Source: Saccopteryx bilineata
Taxonomy: Eukaryota; Chordata; Mammalia; Chiroptera; Emballonuridae
Length of the DNA stretch: 64,000 nucleotides
Assembly: GCF_036850765.1 (NCBI RefSeq)
Contig: NC_089493.1
Span: 189,009,140-189,073,139, forward strand
Direction: 5' to 3'
The notes under the pieces were generated by a model. It saw nothing but the letters and a program-made list of their open reading frames with translations. It was not told the DNA's origin and made no database searches. A program made the position numbers and the translations under genes. This document shows positions 35,817 to 48,229 of the stretch, piece by piece (within the stretch, counting starts at the first letter, position 1; the number at the start of each line of letters is the position of its first letter).

Positions 35817-36289
35817 GTTTAAGGCCTGGCTCTCACTGTTTAATGGTTTTCTTTTTTGTTTTTTGTTTTATTGTAATAATGTTATCTGAGGCTTGAGAAG
35901 CTAAACACTGAGTTAAGTTTTTAGTGCCCTCCAATGATACAATGAATCCCTTTCCATTCCACAAATATTTATGGAGCAGCTCCTGACCTGTAGCAAATAC
36001 AGAGTCGGAGGTGACTGAGACCGGATTCCTGGCGTCGGGGAGACCCCAGTCTAGGTAACGGCAGCACGGAGTGCGGGGAGACGTTGGGGGGGGGGACGCA
36101 GATGACTGCCGTGCAGCAGCAGGTCGGACGCTCTGGGGCATGTGGAGACGGTGCTAGGATGGCACACGAGTCCCCTGCCCCCAACCCCCGGGGGGCTCGA
36201 GCAGGGAGGGGAGCGGCCTCCCTACAGAGAGGGCGCCTGACTGAGTCTGGGTATCAGGACTGGCCGTAGGCCGGCTGGGTAGCTGAGGA

Positions 36290-36620
36290 TTCAGGAAGTG
36301 CCAACAGCAAGTGCAAAGGCAGGGAGACGGGAAAGAACGTGGCGCTTTGGGGAAAGCCCGAACCGGACGCAGTGCCACCCGGCACCTGGCCCAGAGGGAA
36401 ATGACTGGGCGTGGGTGTGGAGTCCGGCTGCGGAGGGCCTTGTCTGCGAACCGCGGGTCGTGGGGGGAGCCAGGGGCCTGGGAGATCTCAGGGTTGGGGG
36501 CGTGGCTCCTCACCTGACACGTGCCCTCTGCTGTCGGTTCAGACGTGCGTTCCCTCAGCCCATCATGTTCAGCTTTTGCTAGATGATCGGGACTTCACTA
36601 AGAAGACTCAGCGCTGCCCG
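36290..36620 (-). repeat. L2-like LINE relic, GC-rich
   Basis: Contains gcaagtgcaaaggcaggga, gcggagggccttgtctgcga and ccaggggcctgggag, fitting the antisense orientation of the repeat at 11030. CpG-rich for the window. Confidence 0.45.
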
Positions 36621-36924
36621 GCCCCCTAGGGAAAGACAAGGAAGCGTGTCCAGTCTACACTCCAGCTCTGTGGGGAGGACGGGCCCTTGCTGAAAGGCAT
36701 GGAGACCTAGAGTGAGCATTCCGGAGCGGCCTGCGGGGCCGGAGGCTGGTCACCGGGAGAAGGGACCAGCGCAGGTGCTGCCCCGGCGGTGACCATCAGA
36801 AGAGAGAGTGGTCCCGCCAGGCCCTTCTCCAGACCCTTCCAGATGCTTCTATAGAGGGCGCTCCGCTTCACCTCGGAGAGTGCGGGAGAGACGCCCACGC
36901 GTCAACTCCAAAGGCTCCCGGGAA

Positions 36925-36971
36925 GGGGGTGGGGGTGGGGGTGGGGGTGGGGGTGGGGGGGGGGGGCGGGG
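36925..36971. repeat. (GGGGGT)n tract, G-quadruplex-prone
   Basis: Six runs of five or more G separated by single T, then a 12-G run. Such spacing is known to favour quadruplex folding in vitro. Confidence 0.9.
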
Positions 36972-37079
36972 ACGGTGGGTGGGCGCCTGGAGAATCTCGC
37001 CTGCTTCCTTTCCTCCTTGCTAAGCGTCCAAAAAAGTAGCGAGCATGTGCGTGCCCCCAGCCTGATGAAAGGGTGGCCG

Positions 37080-37440
37080 TGCGGGCCTCTCCCTAATTGC
37101 TGCGCGAATCTTCCCTAACTACCCGAAATGAGCTTAACTCGGTCGGCCTGCGATGGCAGAGAGGCGCCTAATGCTCGGCTCATCGCTCTCTCCTGCTTCA
37201 AAGAATGGGAGGCAGGGGCCCCGCGCCACCCTTCCCTGGCTTCCTGATTAATCCACACTTTTAGGAGATGAGTAAGGACTGACTGATGAGCTGGTTTCGT
37301 TTAGCTTTGTAGGATTTTTTTTCCCCTAATTTAGCAAGCAATGAGGACCGGCGCTATTTCTGCTCTATCACTGGGCTCTTAAGTCTCATTTGTGCCATTA
37401 GCTGAACTCGTACAGCTTGTAGGACTTATTCCTTTCTCTT
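37080..37440. other. Repeat-free block, candidate conserved noncoding DNA
   Basis: No repeat family recognised. Contains cttcctgattaatccacact (37249), ctaatttagcaagcaatgag and gtgccattagctgaactcg, i.e. several ATTA/TAAT homeodomain-type cores in a mid-GC setting. Function inferred only. Confidence 0.35.
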
Positions 37441-37928
37441 CTTTTTTTTTTTCCCCCCTCCTTTTCAGAATTCAGAGACTCTTCTTTCCCTTATAATTGG
37501 AAAAAGGCTCACAGTCAAGACATCTCTGGTAAACTTTGCTTTTCTGCACAAGAACAATATTAGCTAAAGAGCTGGTGGTAATACAGATGCTCAGGAAACT
37601 AGAAGGGGAGAGGGGGGGATCGGGTCTCAAAAGGAATGTGTAAACCTCATTCCAGAGTACAGTCATCCTTTTCCTCTCTTACTATAAACTCTCAAGAGTT
37701 CGGGTAGGAACGCCGTGTTCCCCGGTCCCTGTCAGGAGATGCTGAATACAGATTTGTCTGCCTGCCAGGGCAGAATTACCTTTAAAACCTAAATGAAATG
37801 GAAGAGGAGAAGCCACGTTCCTTCCAGTAATGAGATGGTTTCATGATAGCCTTGTTGGAATCTGTGTTCTTCTGTGCACTTGCCAGAGCTGCCCAGGGCG
37901 GGTCCACAGGTCCGTATGTGAAAAGCAA

Positions 37929-38025
37929 GATGGATGAGTGGATGGATGAATGGATAGATAGATACTGATAGGTCGGCATGGGTGGATGGATGGATGAATG
38001 GATAGATAGATATCGATAGGCAGAT
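37929..38025. repeat. (GGAT)/(GATA) minisatellite
   Basis: Two copies of a larger unit, each running gatggatgaatggatagata gata(c/t), separated by ctgataggtcggcatggg. Confidence 0.92.
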
Positions 38026-38441
38026 AAGTAGATACAAGTAGAATGGTAAGAAGAGAGGAAAACAGAGCTACAGAGCAAACTTAGGAACCTGGGAAATTTC
38101 TTAGGAATTTGAATTGGAAAATCACCCAGAAGCCATGCAAAGTGGTTTGGGGGGTTGGTTGGTTTGTTTGTTCTTTGCATCGGCCAGTCACCTGGCAACA
38201 TCCTAAATGTTGGAAGGTTGGAAGTGAGTTTAGGATATTAACGTGGACCCTTTCACAATGGGCGCAAAGGGACAGAACTGTAAACAAAAGACGGCTTCCT
38301 TCCACCTCCTGCTAATCGGGGGCATCTTCCGACAGCCCTGTGCGTTATTTCCGCCTCCTTAGTCTACCCAGCCTTAAAGAAGTGTGGTTTTTCTCTCAAA
38401 GAACTCGCCTGCAGATGCCTCCAATAGAGAATGATTTAGCG

Positions 38442-38623
38442 CTGTGGTTCTCAAACCTTGGTCCCCCCAGACCAGCAGCTCCTGGGAACTTGCTAGAAAT
38501 GCAAGTCCTCAGTCCCCCTTCTCCTTTCCCCAGGCCTACAGCACCAGAAAGCCCAGGGCTGGAGCCCAGCCATCTGTGGTTTACCAAACTCTCCTGACAC
38601 ATGCGAACATTTGAGAACCACTG
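38442..38623 (+). mobile_element. MER5A hAT-Charlie MITE
   Basis: 182 bp, near the usual MER5A length. It begins ctgtggttctcaaa and ends tttgagaaccactg, giving matched inverted ends. Flanking octamers atttagcg and atcgagcg agree at 6 of 8 positions, a plausible old target duplication. Middle contains gggaacttgctagaaatgca. Confidence 0.88.
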
Positions 38624-39599
38624 ATCGAGCGGCTTGGTCTTGCTTAGCTGTCTCTAAGCTGTTGCTGGGAGCCTGGGCCACACGTGATGGGGACCGGCTT
38701 GGGAACAGGAACTGTGGATGCCTAGGTACCAGCTCAGAGAGTCTGATGTGACAGGGCCAGGGAGCAGCCTGGGAGGCAGGATGTTTAAAGCTCCCAGAAG
38801 CTCTGGAGGCGGGGTTCTCATGAAAGCAGGTGTAAGACCAGCTGAGGGGAGAGATTCAAGATGAGCAAAGAGGTGGCTGGTTATTGTGAGAGGTGGACCA
38901 GGCTCTCAGAAATGAGGAGAACCTTACCTCAGGCCACGTCATTGGGGCCGGCCAGTATGGTGAATGAGGAGGGCTAAGGGAGAAGGAAGAGTCATAGGGA
39001 GCTCGGAGCTCTTGAGCCTGGCCCGGAAAACCACAAGGCCCTTCTTAGGAAAACAAAACTTGGGGTTTCGAAGGGAAGGAGGGCTTGGCCGGGAGGTAGA
39101 CAGTCACTCTGACTCCCCGTTGTGGAGTGGCCAGGTGGCAGTGCCCGGTGGGCAGCTGGAAGTTTGGGTCTGGAGAGCAGGGAGCAGACACAGGAGGGAA
39201 GGGGAGGAAGGGAAGGAAGAGAGGAGAGGGGCGCAGAGGGGGAGAACTAGAAAGAGGGGTGTTGCAGTTACCTGCGCAGGGGTGATGTTGAAGCCAGTGG
39301 AGAGGTGGTCGTTGCTGAGAAAGGGGGTACGCGGATCAGAAAGCGGCAGGAACTTGAGCCCCCAGCAATGCCCACATGAGAGGAAGAGGAGGAGGATGGG
39401 GAGGGGGGAGGGGAGGGGGAGGAGGAAAGAAGGAAAGAAAACAGCGAAAGGAGCAGGGGCTGGGAAAAGCTAATACTGTAGCATCACCAAAGCTAAAGAA
39501 AGAGTGTGATGGGGGAGGGACGGGGGGGAAGCAAATGGTAAAGACAGGCGAGGAGGCTGCAGTGTTACAGGCAAGAGGCAAGCTTGTGGTCGTAAAGAT

Positions 39600-39850
39600 A
39601 ATAACAGAGCTAGTGTTTATAACCCGTCATCATGAGTCAGGCTCTTGGCCAAGGGCTTGACGTGAAACTCCACAACAACTTTGAAGTATCAGGCATCCGT
39701 GTTTCGCGGATGAAGGAACCGAGGCACACAGATGCCGCGTACCTTGCGAAGGTGACACGGAGCAGTGCCGGGGCCTGGATGAGAACGCAAGGCGCCGTGA
39801 CTCCAGGGCCCTGGCCTCTCTGCGGGAACCAGCGGGACCCATGTGCAGGG
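39600..39850 (-). repeat. MIR SINE relic
   Basis: Contains aactccacaacaactttgaa, cggatgaaggaaccgaggca and gcgaaggtgacacggagcag, the antisense MIR core. Confidence 0.7.
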
Positions 39851-40439
39851 CAACCCTGCGTGTAGGTGGAACACGTGCAGAGCCGGAAGTCTCTGTCCGG
39901 GTCGATGAAAACAGCTGCCAGGGTGCTCCAGACAGAGTCCCTGCTCCACAGAAAGTGGATCATCTTTGCCAAGAGGTTGTCACCAGGCCAACGTGCAAAG
40001 CACCTGTCAGGATGGAGGGGAAGCCCCTGCGCTCGATTCTGACCAAAAAAGTTGACATTCGAATGAAGAGAATTCGATAAAAAGGGAATACGTTAAATGA
40101 TTGGAAAGGTCTTGTTTAAATCCACTCATTGCCAGGGCGTTCTCAATTAGGGCTTTTACGCCACCCTCGGCTCACCTGTCTGAATTTCGTTAGCGCTGCA
40201 ACTCGGGGCACACGCAGGGTGGTGCCCGGGGAAGTTCATTTCACACCTGAAATGGGCCAGCCTCATACCGTGTCTTACAGTATCTTTCTGCCGTGCCCTG
40301 AATCCACTAAAAAAAATAAAGCGGGCCAAAAAAAGAAAAAGAAAAAGAAATGATATCTTCCTCTAGAAACATCACACGCAAGCTTCACTTTAGTGCATTA
40401 GGAAACCTTTAGATGTGAGGAGCCGGGGAGCATTGGTAC

Positions 40440-40600
40440 TTCCCTTGCAGTTTTTTACAAAATCATCAAAGCACTTTACATACATGAAACCCCCGACCCT
40501 TACACAGGCGAGGAATTATTATCTGTGCATCCTCAAAGTGGAAACCACGGAACTGAGAGGTTAAATGATACTCCCAGCAGGTGAGACTAGAAATTGTCCC
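40440..40600 (-). repeat. MIR SINE relic
   Basis: Contains atcaaagcactttacataca, acaggcgaggaattattatc and cggaactgagaggttaaatg. Confidence 0.65.
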
Positions 40601-41639
40601 CAGCCTGCCATGGACACCTCTTTGTTTGTATTTGTTTCTAATTAGGGCCACAGTCAGATTTGGAAACCGGAGTAATGATTTATCCATGCAAGGTTTTTAA
40701 AAAAATTGTTTCCCGTGTTTGGAAGGGAAACGTGGCCATGTGAATTAACTGCCCATGAGCCTAGATGGAGGGGCTGACACAGATTAGTTTCTGAAGTCAG
40801 AGGCTAGGAGGATCAACCCTGTTTCCTAACTGTTCATTTCCACGTTAATCAGGGGGTGGTTGATAACCACCTGGTCATGGCTGTGGCTGAGAGAGGCTGT
40901 CTGAAGTGGGCCGTGCCTTCCACCAGCCTGTCGTGTCCTATCTTGATCGGATGCTTGGGAAGCACAAAGGCTACACCAGTGGGGAGGGGCGCTGCTGTGG
41001 AATCAGCAGCCCCGGGACTGGCACCGTCAGGGAGGGGAGGACAGCAGGGACAGCCCAGGGAAGTTTCTGTAGGAAGCTGGCAGTTCAGCACATACTCACG
41101 GGGATTCCGGGGGGGGGGGGGGGGTGCAGGAGAGTGAAAGCAACTTGAGATGCCTTTCCATTTCTTGAAATTTATTTTCATTAATAAGATGTGTTAAAGA
41201 CACCCTATTGGAATCTATCAACAAGATTTAAGAAGGCAGTTAAAATGACTCAAAATTATACACACAGAGGTAACCTTTTGATAGATAGCTGTTTTCTTTC
41301 TCTCTCTCTCTCTCTCTCCCTGTATTAAAAAAACATGAAAATATAAGATCCTTGACATCAGGGACTTTCTCTTCATTGTTTCTGACTGAACTGGTCGTAC
41401 CTGGAACTCTTACTTGGGCACATAGCAGGTGCTCCATAAACATCTGTTGAAGTAAGAACAGAAAGAAAAATGCATTATACTTATTATACATAATTATATA
41501 TTACACATATAATTGTGTGTGTGACTGCATATTCATACAATTCCTAAATGCCAGCCCAAGCTACTCCTCTCCACGCTCCCTCTCTGACAGGGCGATACGC
41601 AAGGACGATGAACCTGCACGCAGGAATGCTGTGGTTCGG

Positions 41640-41835
41640 AACGCGGTCTCCGGGGTCAGGCTCCCTGAGTTAGAATGTCTGGGGTCCAACAACTGACAAA
41701 CAGTATGAAGTGAGGAAGTTACTTCATCTCTCCCGGCCTCGGTTTCTTAGTCTGTAAAGTGGGGCCGTCACAGTGTCCGTCTCGTAGCGTCCGTGTGAGA
41801 GTAGATACATGAGTACCACATGTCACGTGTCTAGC
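41640..41835 (+). repeat. MIR SINE relic
   Basis: Contains tgaggaagttacttcatctc, cggcctcggtttcttagtct, gtaaagtggggccgtcacag and tgtctagcaccatgaccagc. Confidence 0.75.
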
Positions 41836-41874
41836 ACCATGACCAGCACCCCCAGTCTTGCCCATAAATACTGG

Positions 41875-42075
41875 TTATTCGTATTGTATATGACTGCATA
41901 GTATTCCAGAGCACCGTGTTAATGTTAATTTATCATCTTGATGTATTGTCACTGATTTCAACCTCCTCCCTGGTTTTTTTTTGTTTTGTTTTGTTTTTCC
42001 AGGAGTTTTTGCTCTTTCAGGCCTTTGTTGTGAAAAGCTGTCACTGCAAAGATCATCCTCATAGGATAAAAAGTG
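41875..42075 (-). repeat. Possible L1 3' end fragment, antisense
   Basis: Contains gactgcatagtattccagag, then ttaatttatcatcttgatgt. The resemblance to an antisense L1 end is weak. Confidence 0.3.
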
Positions 42076-44469
42076 CTTGGCAGGTCTCCGATTATCTCCT
42101 TAGATTAAAATTGTTTAAGATCGTAGGCAGTGGATCTTTTTATGACTTTCCGTAGTATAGTATAGGAAATGGCGTAGCGGCGCCGAACCCCCCAGCCGTG
42201 TGCAAGTGCGGCCGTTCCCGCACGTTTGTGCTGAAGAACGGGTTGTCTTGAGCTCCGCCAAGGAGTTGCTCTGCCAACAAGCAGGCGATCTTTAGGAGCA
42301 GGTGCCAGGTGCTGGTACCTGTGAAGGGCAGCAGCGGTGCATGGGGGGTGCGTGGGTGTGGACGCCATGTCCCAGGAAGCTGCGTATCAGACATGAGCCA
42401 GGCGTCACCTTCGATAAACCCAAGTGCTCAAAGCCGAGCGTGGTCCAGGGCAGGGATCTCTGCGGCTGCTGCGGGGGGAGAACTCGGCTTCGGTTCGTGG
42501 GTGCACTCGGCCGCCTCGCCATTTTCGTTACTTTGCCCTTCTCAGGACATCCGACGCAAGGCCATTTCAGCCCCCTCCCCCCCCCCCCCCCCCCGCTTCT
42601 GCCTCTGACACGGGTGCTGTGGCTCACGGCCCCGGTCTGCCCCAGCGTAAGAGGATTAATCCCTCCTGCGGACTTACCTCCTCAAGGGGAAAACTGATAA
42701 GATGGTTGGAAAACTCCCTGGAGAAATGGAATGAGTTGTATAAATAAAGCGCTGTGGCAGCCAACTCGTGGAGAATGCGACCCGATGCCACTTAAAATGT
42801 TTGGAGCGCTCCGCCTCTCACGCGGGGGAACCTGTTTGCATAGTACCTCGCTGCAGCCACGCCTGGGAAGTGATCGCCTGTGACAGCGCGCTTCTGCCAC
42901 GCCTCCGGTTTCTATGCAGGGAGCGAGGCACTTGGGTTGGCTGTGTGTGTTCCGAACAGGAAAACAGAGCTGGCATCTTTACATATTATTCTGTCCTCCT
43001 AGGAGAAAGAGAGTGCTGGCAGCCGAAGGGAAACGCGGGTGGAACTGCAATGCTTCCCGCCAACGCTTTGGTGTCAAGTAAATGCACCGTGTGACTGGCT
43101 CGTGCATTCATTCGGCTAGCTAACCATCATGGCAACACCTTCCCCAAGCCGGTACTTTTTCTAAATACTAGGGGCCTAACGGCTCCCAAGGGAAAGGTAG
43201 CCCCTGACTGCAGGAAGCTTCTATACTAAGGGGAATTGAAACTCAGATTTGTAAAAATATAATGATTACCAGCCTGAGTGCTAGGACAGAAACCTACCAG
43301 ATGCTGAGACAGAAATAAAAACACAATGACGTTGACTAAGTGGGGAGCAGTGTGCGGAACTAACCCCACACAGAGATCTCGGGCTACTTGGGAAAGTAGG
43401 GAGAGAGAGAAGGTGATTAGATCCAAGCTTGGGGGGGCATTTTTATTTATTCTTCCTCGTTTCCCATTTGCATCTCTGCCTCCTACTTGGAAAACTCAGA
43501 ACTTGTTGGGAGCCCAGCGTCGAAAGCATCTCCCCTGTGGGTCTGCCAGTCCACAGGCAGGTTCGTTGCATTTGGAAGAGCAGTGAACAGCCGTCCCAGG
43601 TTGCCAGGGGCTGTTGGTGCTAGCACTGCTGTCCTAGGAACCTCTCAGCTCCGGGCAAACCTGGCCAGTTGGTCACCCTGGCAGTAGCAATGGTGGCTGA
43701 GAGTCAGGAGAGCTTTTCTCAGTTCCCTGGTCACAGAGTTGATACAAGATGTTAAGCAACTTTTTAACAATATCAGTGCATGGCTTGTATTTCTCAGGAC
43801 AGGGTCATAAGAGGAAATCAGACAGCATTGCACACCGTATCCAATCAAGGCTGTTGAGTCTGTAATGCTCTCCTGGTCACAAGCATTCTATCATGCTTAT
43901 AAAAAAATATTAGAAGTAAAAGGCAAAACAGCACATTCTCAAACCTGAACCTAACTGTTTGCTAGAAACCCTCTGTCGGTCTCTAGTGTTTTCAGCCCGT
44001 TAGAAACACATGGGTAAAAAAAAAAGAAAATCAGCTTTCCCACCTCTTGGTTTTGTGATGGACAAGGGGGTGGGGCGGGGAAGAGGTGCTACTTAGCACG
44101 GACTTAGGATGCAGCAAGTTACCGCTAATGAATCTTCATGGGACCAGAGGTTAGACCTGTTGCGTGAATGAAAATGAGCCATCCTGAGTGATGATTACAA
44201 GGAGCTAAATTCGCACCAGCTTGTAGTGGTGGCATGGTGTCGGTGGCAGTGCCAAGGCTGAGATTTGTCAATGAGAGCGAGCATCTGGCTTAAGAACGCC
44301 ACAGGAGGGCGGTGGGGGTGGAGGAAGAAAATTCAAGAAGTCCCTACGAGACCTTTGTAAATTTAGCACTCAAGGTACGACGGTGAGACTCGACCAGCGT
44401 GTGGATGAGCAAACAAGGGAGTCTGTACAAACAGGAGAGTTCGGGGATATCTCTGTTTTGCGAAATTCT

Positions 44470-44715
44470 TTTGGACAAAAGTGGAGAAAATGACATTATC
44501 TGTAATTAGAAATAATAATGTGTAATTGGTTCATTTGCCATATTTCTACAGTTCTGATTTAGTTGAACAATGTGATCATTATGCCACCAGTTTTCAATAG
44601 AGGTGTCACAATGAAAAATAATTGCAATATTCCACAATATTAACTGCACCCTAATTGCAAAAGTTTTGAAATATAATTACCATGAAAGCTAATGCGACAG
44701 GGAACATTAAGCATA
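44470..44715. other. Repeat-free TAAT-rich block, candidate enhancer
   Basis: About ten TAAT/ATTA cores in 245 bp, e.g. ctgtaattagaaataataat near 44500, aataattgcaatattcc, ccctaattgcaaaag and gcataattagtg. No repeat family recognised. The pattern is like homeodomain-bound developmental elements, but from one sequence this is inference. Confidence 0.4.
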
Positions 44716-44716
44716 A

Positions 44717-44720
<4 letters not shown>

Positions 44721-44764
<44 letters not shown>
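44721..44764. repeat. (TG)22 microsatellite
   Basis: Uninterrupted tg run next to the TAAT-rich block. Confidence 0.97.
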
Positions 44765-44768
<4 letters not shown>

Positions 44769-45701
44769 AAAAAAAAAGGCAAAACTGTTAGGAGCTTGTT
44801 ATTGTCTAGTAAGGTAGCTTCAAATTAGCCGGCTGTAGAGCACTTCCATCCAGCTTTTTCTGTAATTTTCATTATTAGCACAGGCGGTAATAAATTTATT
44901 TGACACAGCTCACACCTGCCAACCCTGCAGGAGATAACTTATAGTGTGCGCCAGCCCCGAGATTTCCCACTGAACCTGTCAGTGCTGCGTGCGAGGCAGC
45001 CAGGAGTGAGGTTGTTTTAATAAATAAATAAACCCTCTATTGCACATTACACAGTTCAGATTTAACACTTAAGCTGTGTTTTAAGTAATTTCCGCAGAAA
45101 GCCAGGGCTTTAGAAATGCAATGAAGAGCCTCTTGTGGGTGGTGCTTCACTATCAAATCAGTGAACATTTCAATGAGTTGGAGGGCGCAGTTCCCTCCAC
45201 CCCACCCACCCCACCTCTCCTGCAGTTGTCACCGACTCCACCCGGGAGCTGACAATCAGCCCGCTCACCTGTTTGCTCAAGTGCAGCCCCTGATTTTCTG
45301 AGAAAGGCACCGCTCCCCATAACTCTGAGCCCACTGGCCATCATCATACCCTTCAATTTCTCCTTTGACAAAAGGGCTCAAGGTCAGCGCTTGGAAGCAG
45401 TCAACGGCACCTCCCACCCACTCTGGCCCCAGTCCGTTCCTTGGAACTCGGCTGAAACGGCGGGATCTGGCCTCCAGGTGGACGTCTGACTCGGCCAGGA
45501 GCGCGTCAACACGCGGGACGCACTGTGTCACGAGGGGCCATTGGCATCGGTTTTATGGAGAGTTGTGCATTGGCAGTGTCCGATGTGAATGGTGCCCCTG
45601 TGGCTTTTTTTTCGGCTCTCAACTGATTGGCAACATTACGTTTCTTTGACTCAGAAAGAGAGAGCAGATTCAGAAAGTGGGAGAGAAAAAGGGAGTAGAT
45701 A

Positions 45702-45778
45702 TACTGCTCAGAAAAATTAGGGGATATTTCAAACTGAATTTGAAGCGATGAGACATCTCCTAATTTTTGTGAGCAGTG
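45702..45778. mobile_element. Mariner-type palindromic MITE (77 bp)
   Basis: Inverted ends tactgctcagaaaaattagg and (from the right, reversed) cactgctcacaaaaattagg, with about 24 bp paired and few mismatches, leaving a loop of about 28 bases. TA lies on both sides (45700-45701 and 45779-45780), the mariner target. Similar in design to MADE1 of primates. Confidence 0.8.
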
Positions 45779-46017
45779 TATTTTGGAGAACTGACAAAAT
45801 TCCATTAACTGGGCCCTCTTTCCTCGATGGCCCAGCAGATAACATTTTAAAAAAATTAAGGAGGCTTATCAGCTTAAGATAACATCAATCTGGACTTCTA
45901 TACTTCATAACCTTATATCTTTAAGAACTCACTGACCCTAGTTTGCAAAGTAGTGATTAGAAGTTGAACAACGTCATGTTAGATGTTGTCACTAACGACA
46001 CTAACTCAGTGATTTAA

Positions 46018-46036
46018 AAAAAAAAAAAAAAAAAAA
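46018..46036. repeat. Poly-A run
   Basis: Homopolymer in otherwise unique sequence. Confidence 0.9.
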
Positions 46037-46746
46037 GAGGTATACATAAAAGTAGACCAAAGTTTATTTTTCTTCTGGTCAAGGTGATCCTGTGCCTTTA
46101 ATTAGTTTAAGTCATCCTAGAAATGGAAATATATAGTTTTGTAAATCGTTGTAGCAACTGTATAGACCTAAGAATTCAGGAACAGGTGTTTCTCCATTTC
46201 TTCTCCCTACAGCCCCACACAGGGGGGGGGGGGGGATCACAATTCTGTGTGAATAACCATACAGCTGACTTTTTAAATGTGATGCGGTCCTGAGTTAAAT
46301 AAGTCTGACAGAACGGATGACAGTGATGTCCGTGGGAAACAGTGAAGTTCTCTGTTGCATAGAGACCCCATGTCCTGCAGAAAGGCCACAAGACAGCATG
46401 CATGGGTCCATATGCTCCAGTACAGTATCCTCACTTGTTAGAGGAGGACTTGCAACTCAGTGACCCTCTAGGGTCCCTTCTAGAGCTGAAATGCTGTCTC
46501 TAAGTTATAAAGTCAGTTTGAAACTGGAGCCTTTCCCCTCCTATGTTTTAGTAGTTCCAGCCAGTTCTTGGCTCTCAGAATTCACTCTGTTCTAGGCTTC
46601 CTGTTGTTAGAACCACACAGTTTGGTAGCAACAGGTGAGCTCCAGCATGTCTTCTGGGGACAATTAGCAGGACCCGAGCAGGCTGTCAATCCTTAGAGAG
46701 AAAGTTTGTCCTCTCTCTCTTCCTTCTTCTCTCTTCCCCGCCCCAC

Positions 46747-46811
46747 CCCACCTCTCCCCCTTCCTCCCCACCTCTCCCCCTTCCTCCCCACCTCTCCCCC
46801 TTTCTCCCCAA
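46747..46811. repeat. 20-bp C/T-rich tandem repeat, 3 copies
   Basis: Unit cctctcccccttcctcccca repeated three times, the third with one change (tttctcccca). Confidence 0.95.
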
Positions 46812-47496
46812 CACAGTCCTCAGCGTATAAATTCTCCACAAGTGTCCCCTGACAGAGAGAAGAGAAAGATCGCGGCAGGACCCCAGGCAGCGTGTGCTGC
46901 GTGCTCAGACAGAAAGCTCCCCGGATCTGAGTTAATCTCGAGGTCTGCGGAGCATGGGCATCTCGGCAGCTTCCCTTAGTTCAGCACTTGGGGCCCGCAA
47001 TCTGCTGAATGCAGTGCCTTTCAATTTATGGAAAGGGGTCCTATATTTCAGTGGTTATGCATGACTTAAATAATGTGTAATGCTTATTATGATTCCTCGG
47101 TGTGACATTTCTGCTGAGTTTTATAGTTTCATTTTCTTTTCTCCTTTTTATTTTTTTAAAGCAAAAAACGTTGAGCCAGTTTGATTCTTTTCCAAGGGAG
47201 AGAGTTCCCTTTGCTAAATGGAGAAAACAAACTAGAAACTCACAGCATGAGGTTTGCAATTCGCGATGCTGCACACAGAACACTTTTTTTTTATACTTTA
47301 TCCTGTGTCAGAGTTCACAGTTGGACTTCTGAGAGGGTTAATGGTTGGAATGTCTGACCATTGCCGTACATTCAGAATATTATCTATAGTCCTTTTGTCT
47401 GGCTGCCTAATGTAATCACATGTGTTTAATCTCCCTGCTTTAGAGCACGAAGGATTATCAAAAGCATTGTCACAATGTCACCATAAAATTACTCTT

Positions 47497-47688
47497 TTTT
47501 TTTTATTTATTTATTTATTCATTTTAGAGAGGAGAGGGAAAGACAAAGAGAGAGAGAGAGAGGAGAGGGGAGGAGCTGGAAGCATCAACTCCCATATGTG
47601 CCTTGACCAGGCAAGCCCAGGGTTTTGAACCAGCGACCTCAGCATTTCCAGGTCGACACTTTATCCACTGCGCCACCATAGGTCAGGC
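47497..47688 (-). mobile_element. Family C tRNA SINE
   Basis: Minus strand: cctgacctatggtggcgcag tggataaagtgtcgacctgg, tggttcaaaaccc, cacatatgggagttgatgct, then ctctctc and a (AAAT)n tail. A perfect 12-bp duplication aaaattactctt lies at 47485-47496 and 47689-47700. Confidence 0.94.
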
Positions 47689-48229
47689 AAAATTACTCTT
47701 AAAGTGATCTACTTTGCCAATATTCAGCTGTCCCCCTTCATGTACCCCTGTGTGGTCATTAATTCTTATCTGCACTTGTTAGGACAAAAGTTCTCTTAAA
47801 GTCTTAAGGACTAACGTGCATTCAGTAGTCATCAACTCTGTATTTGCAAAGATTAGAATTTTACTTTTTACATAAAAAATATATATATAAATAGTTGGGA
47901 TTTGAACACAAAGAGTAGCGTGTTGCATTATCACCCAGATGTCTAGACTTTATCATGCAAATTAAAAACAGAATTTTGAACAAATAGTTTTATAGAGAAA
48001 AATAAGTTTAGAATAGCACTCACATCGTGGGTGAAACAAAAAACAGACTATTGAACCTGTGGTTAGGGAAGCCTTCTGAAATTCACACCTGGCTTTGTAA
48101 TTGTAACGCCTTTTTTCCCCCTAGCATAGACTACGTTTGTACAAAATGTAAGACTTTATATGTGTGTGAATTATATATATAAATTCTTTTTTGAAAAGCA
48201 GATTGGGCCCATTAGTATAAAATTACTGA

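Noticed and set aside
38964..39473. 169-codon frame rich in Arg, Gly and Lys
   Set aside because: Purine-rich intron sequence with gagga-type low complexity, no family match and no splice sites that frame it.
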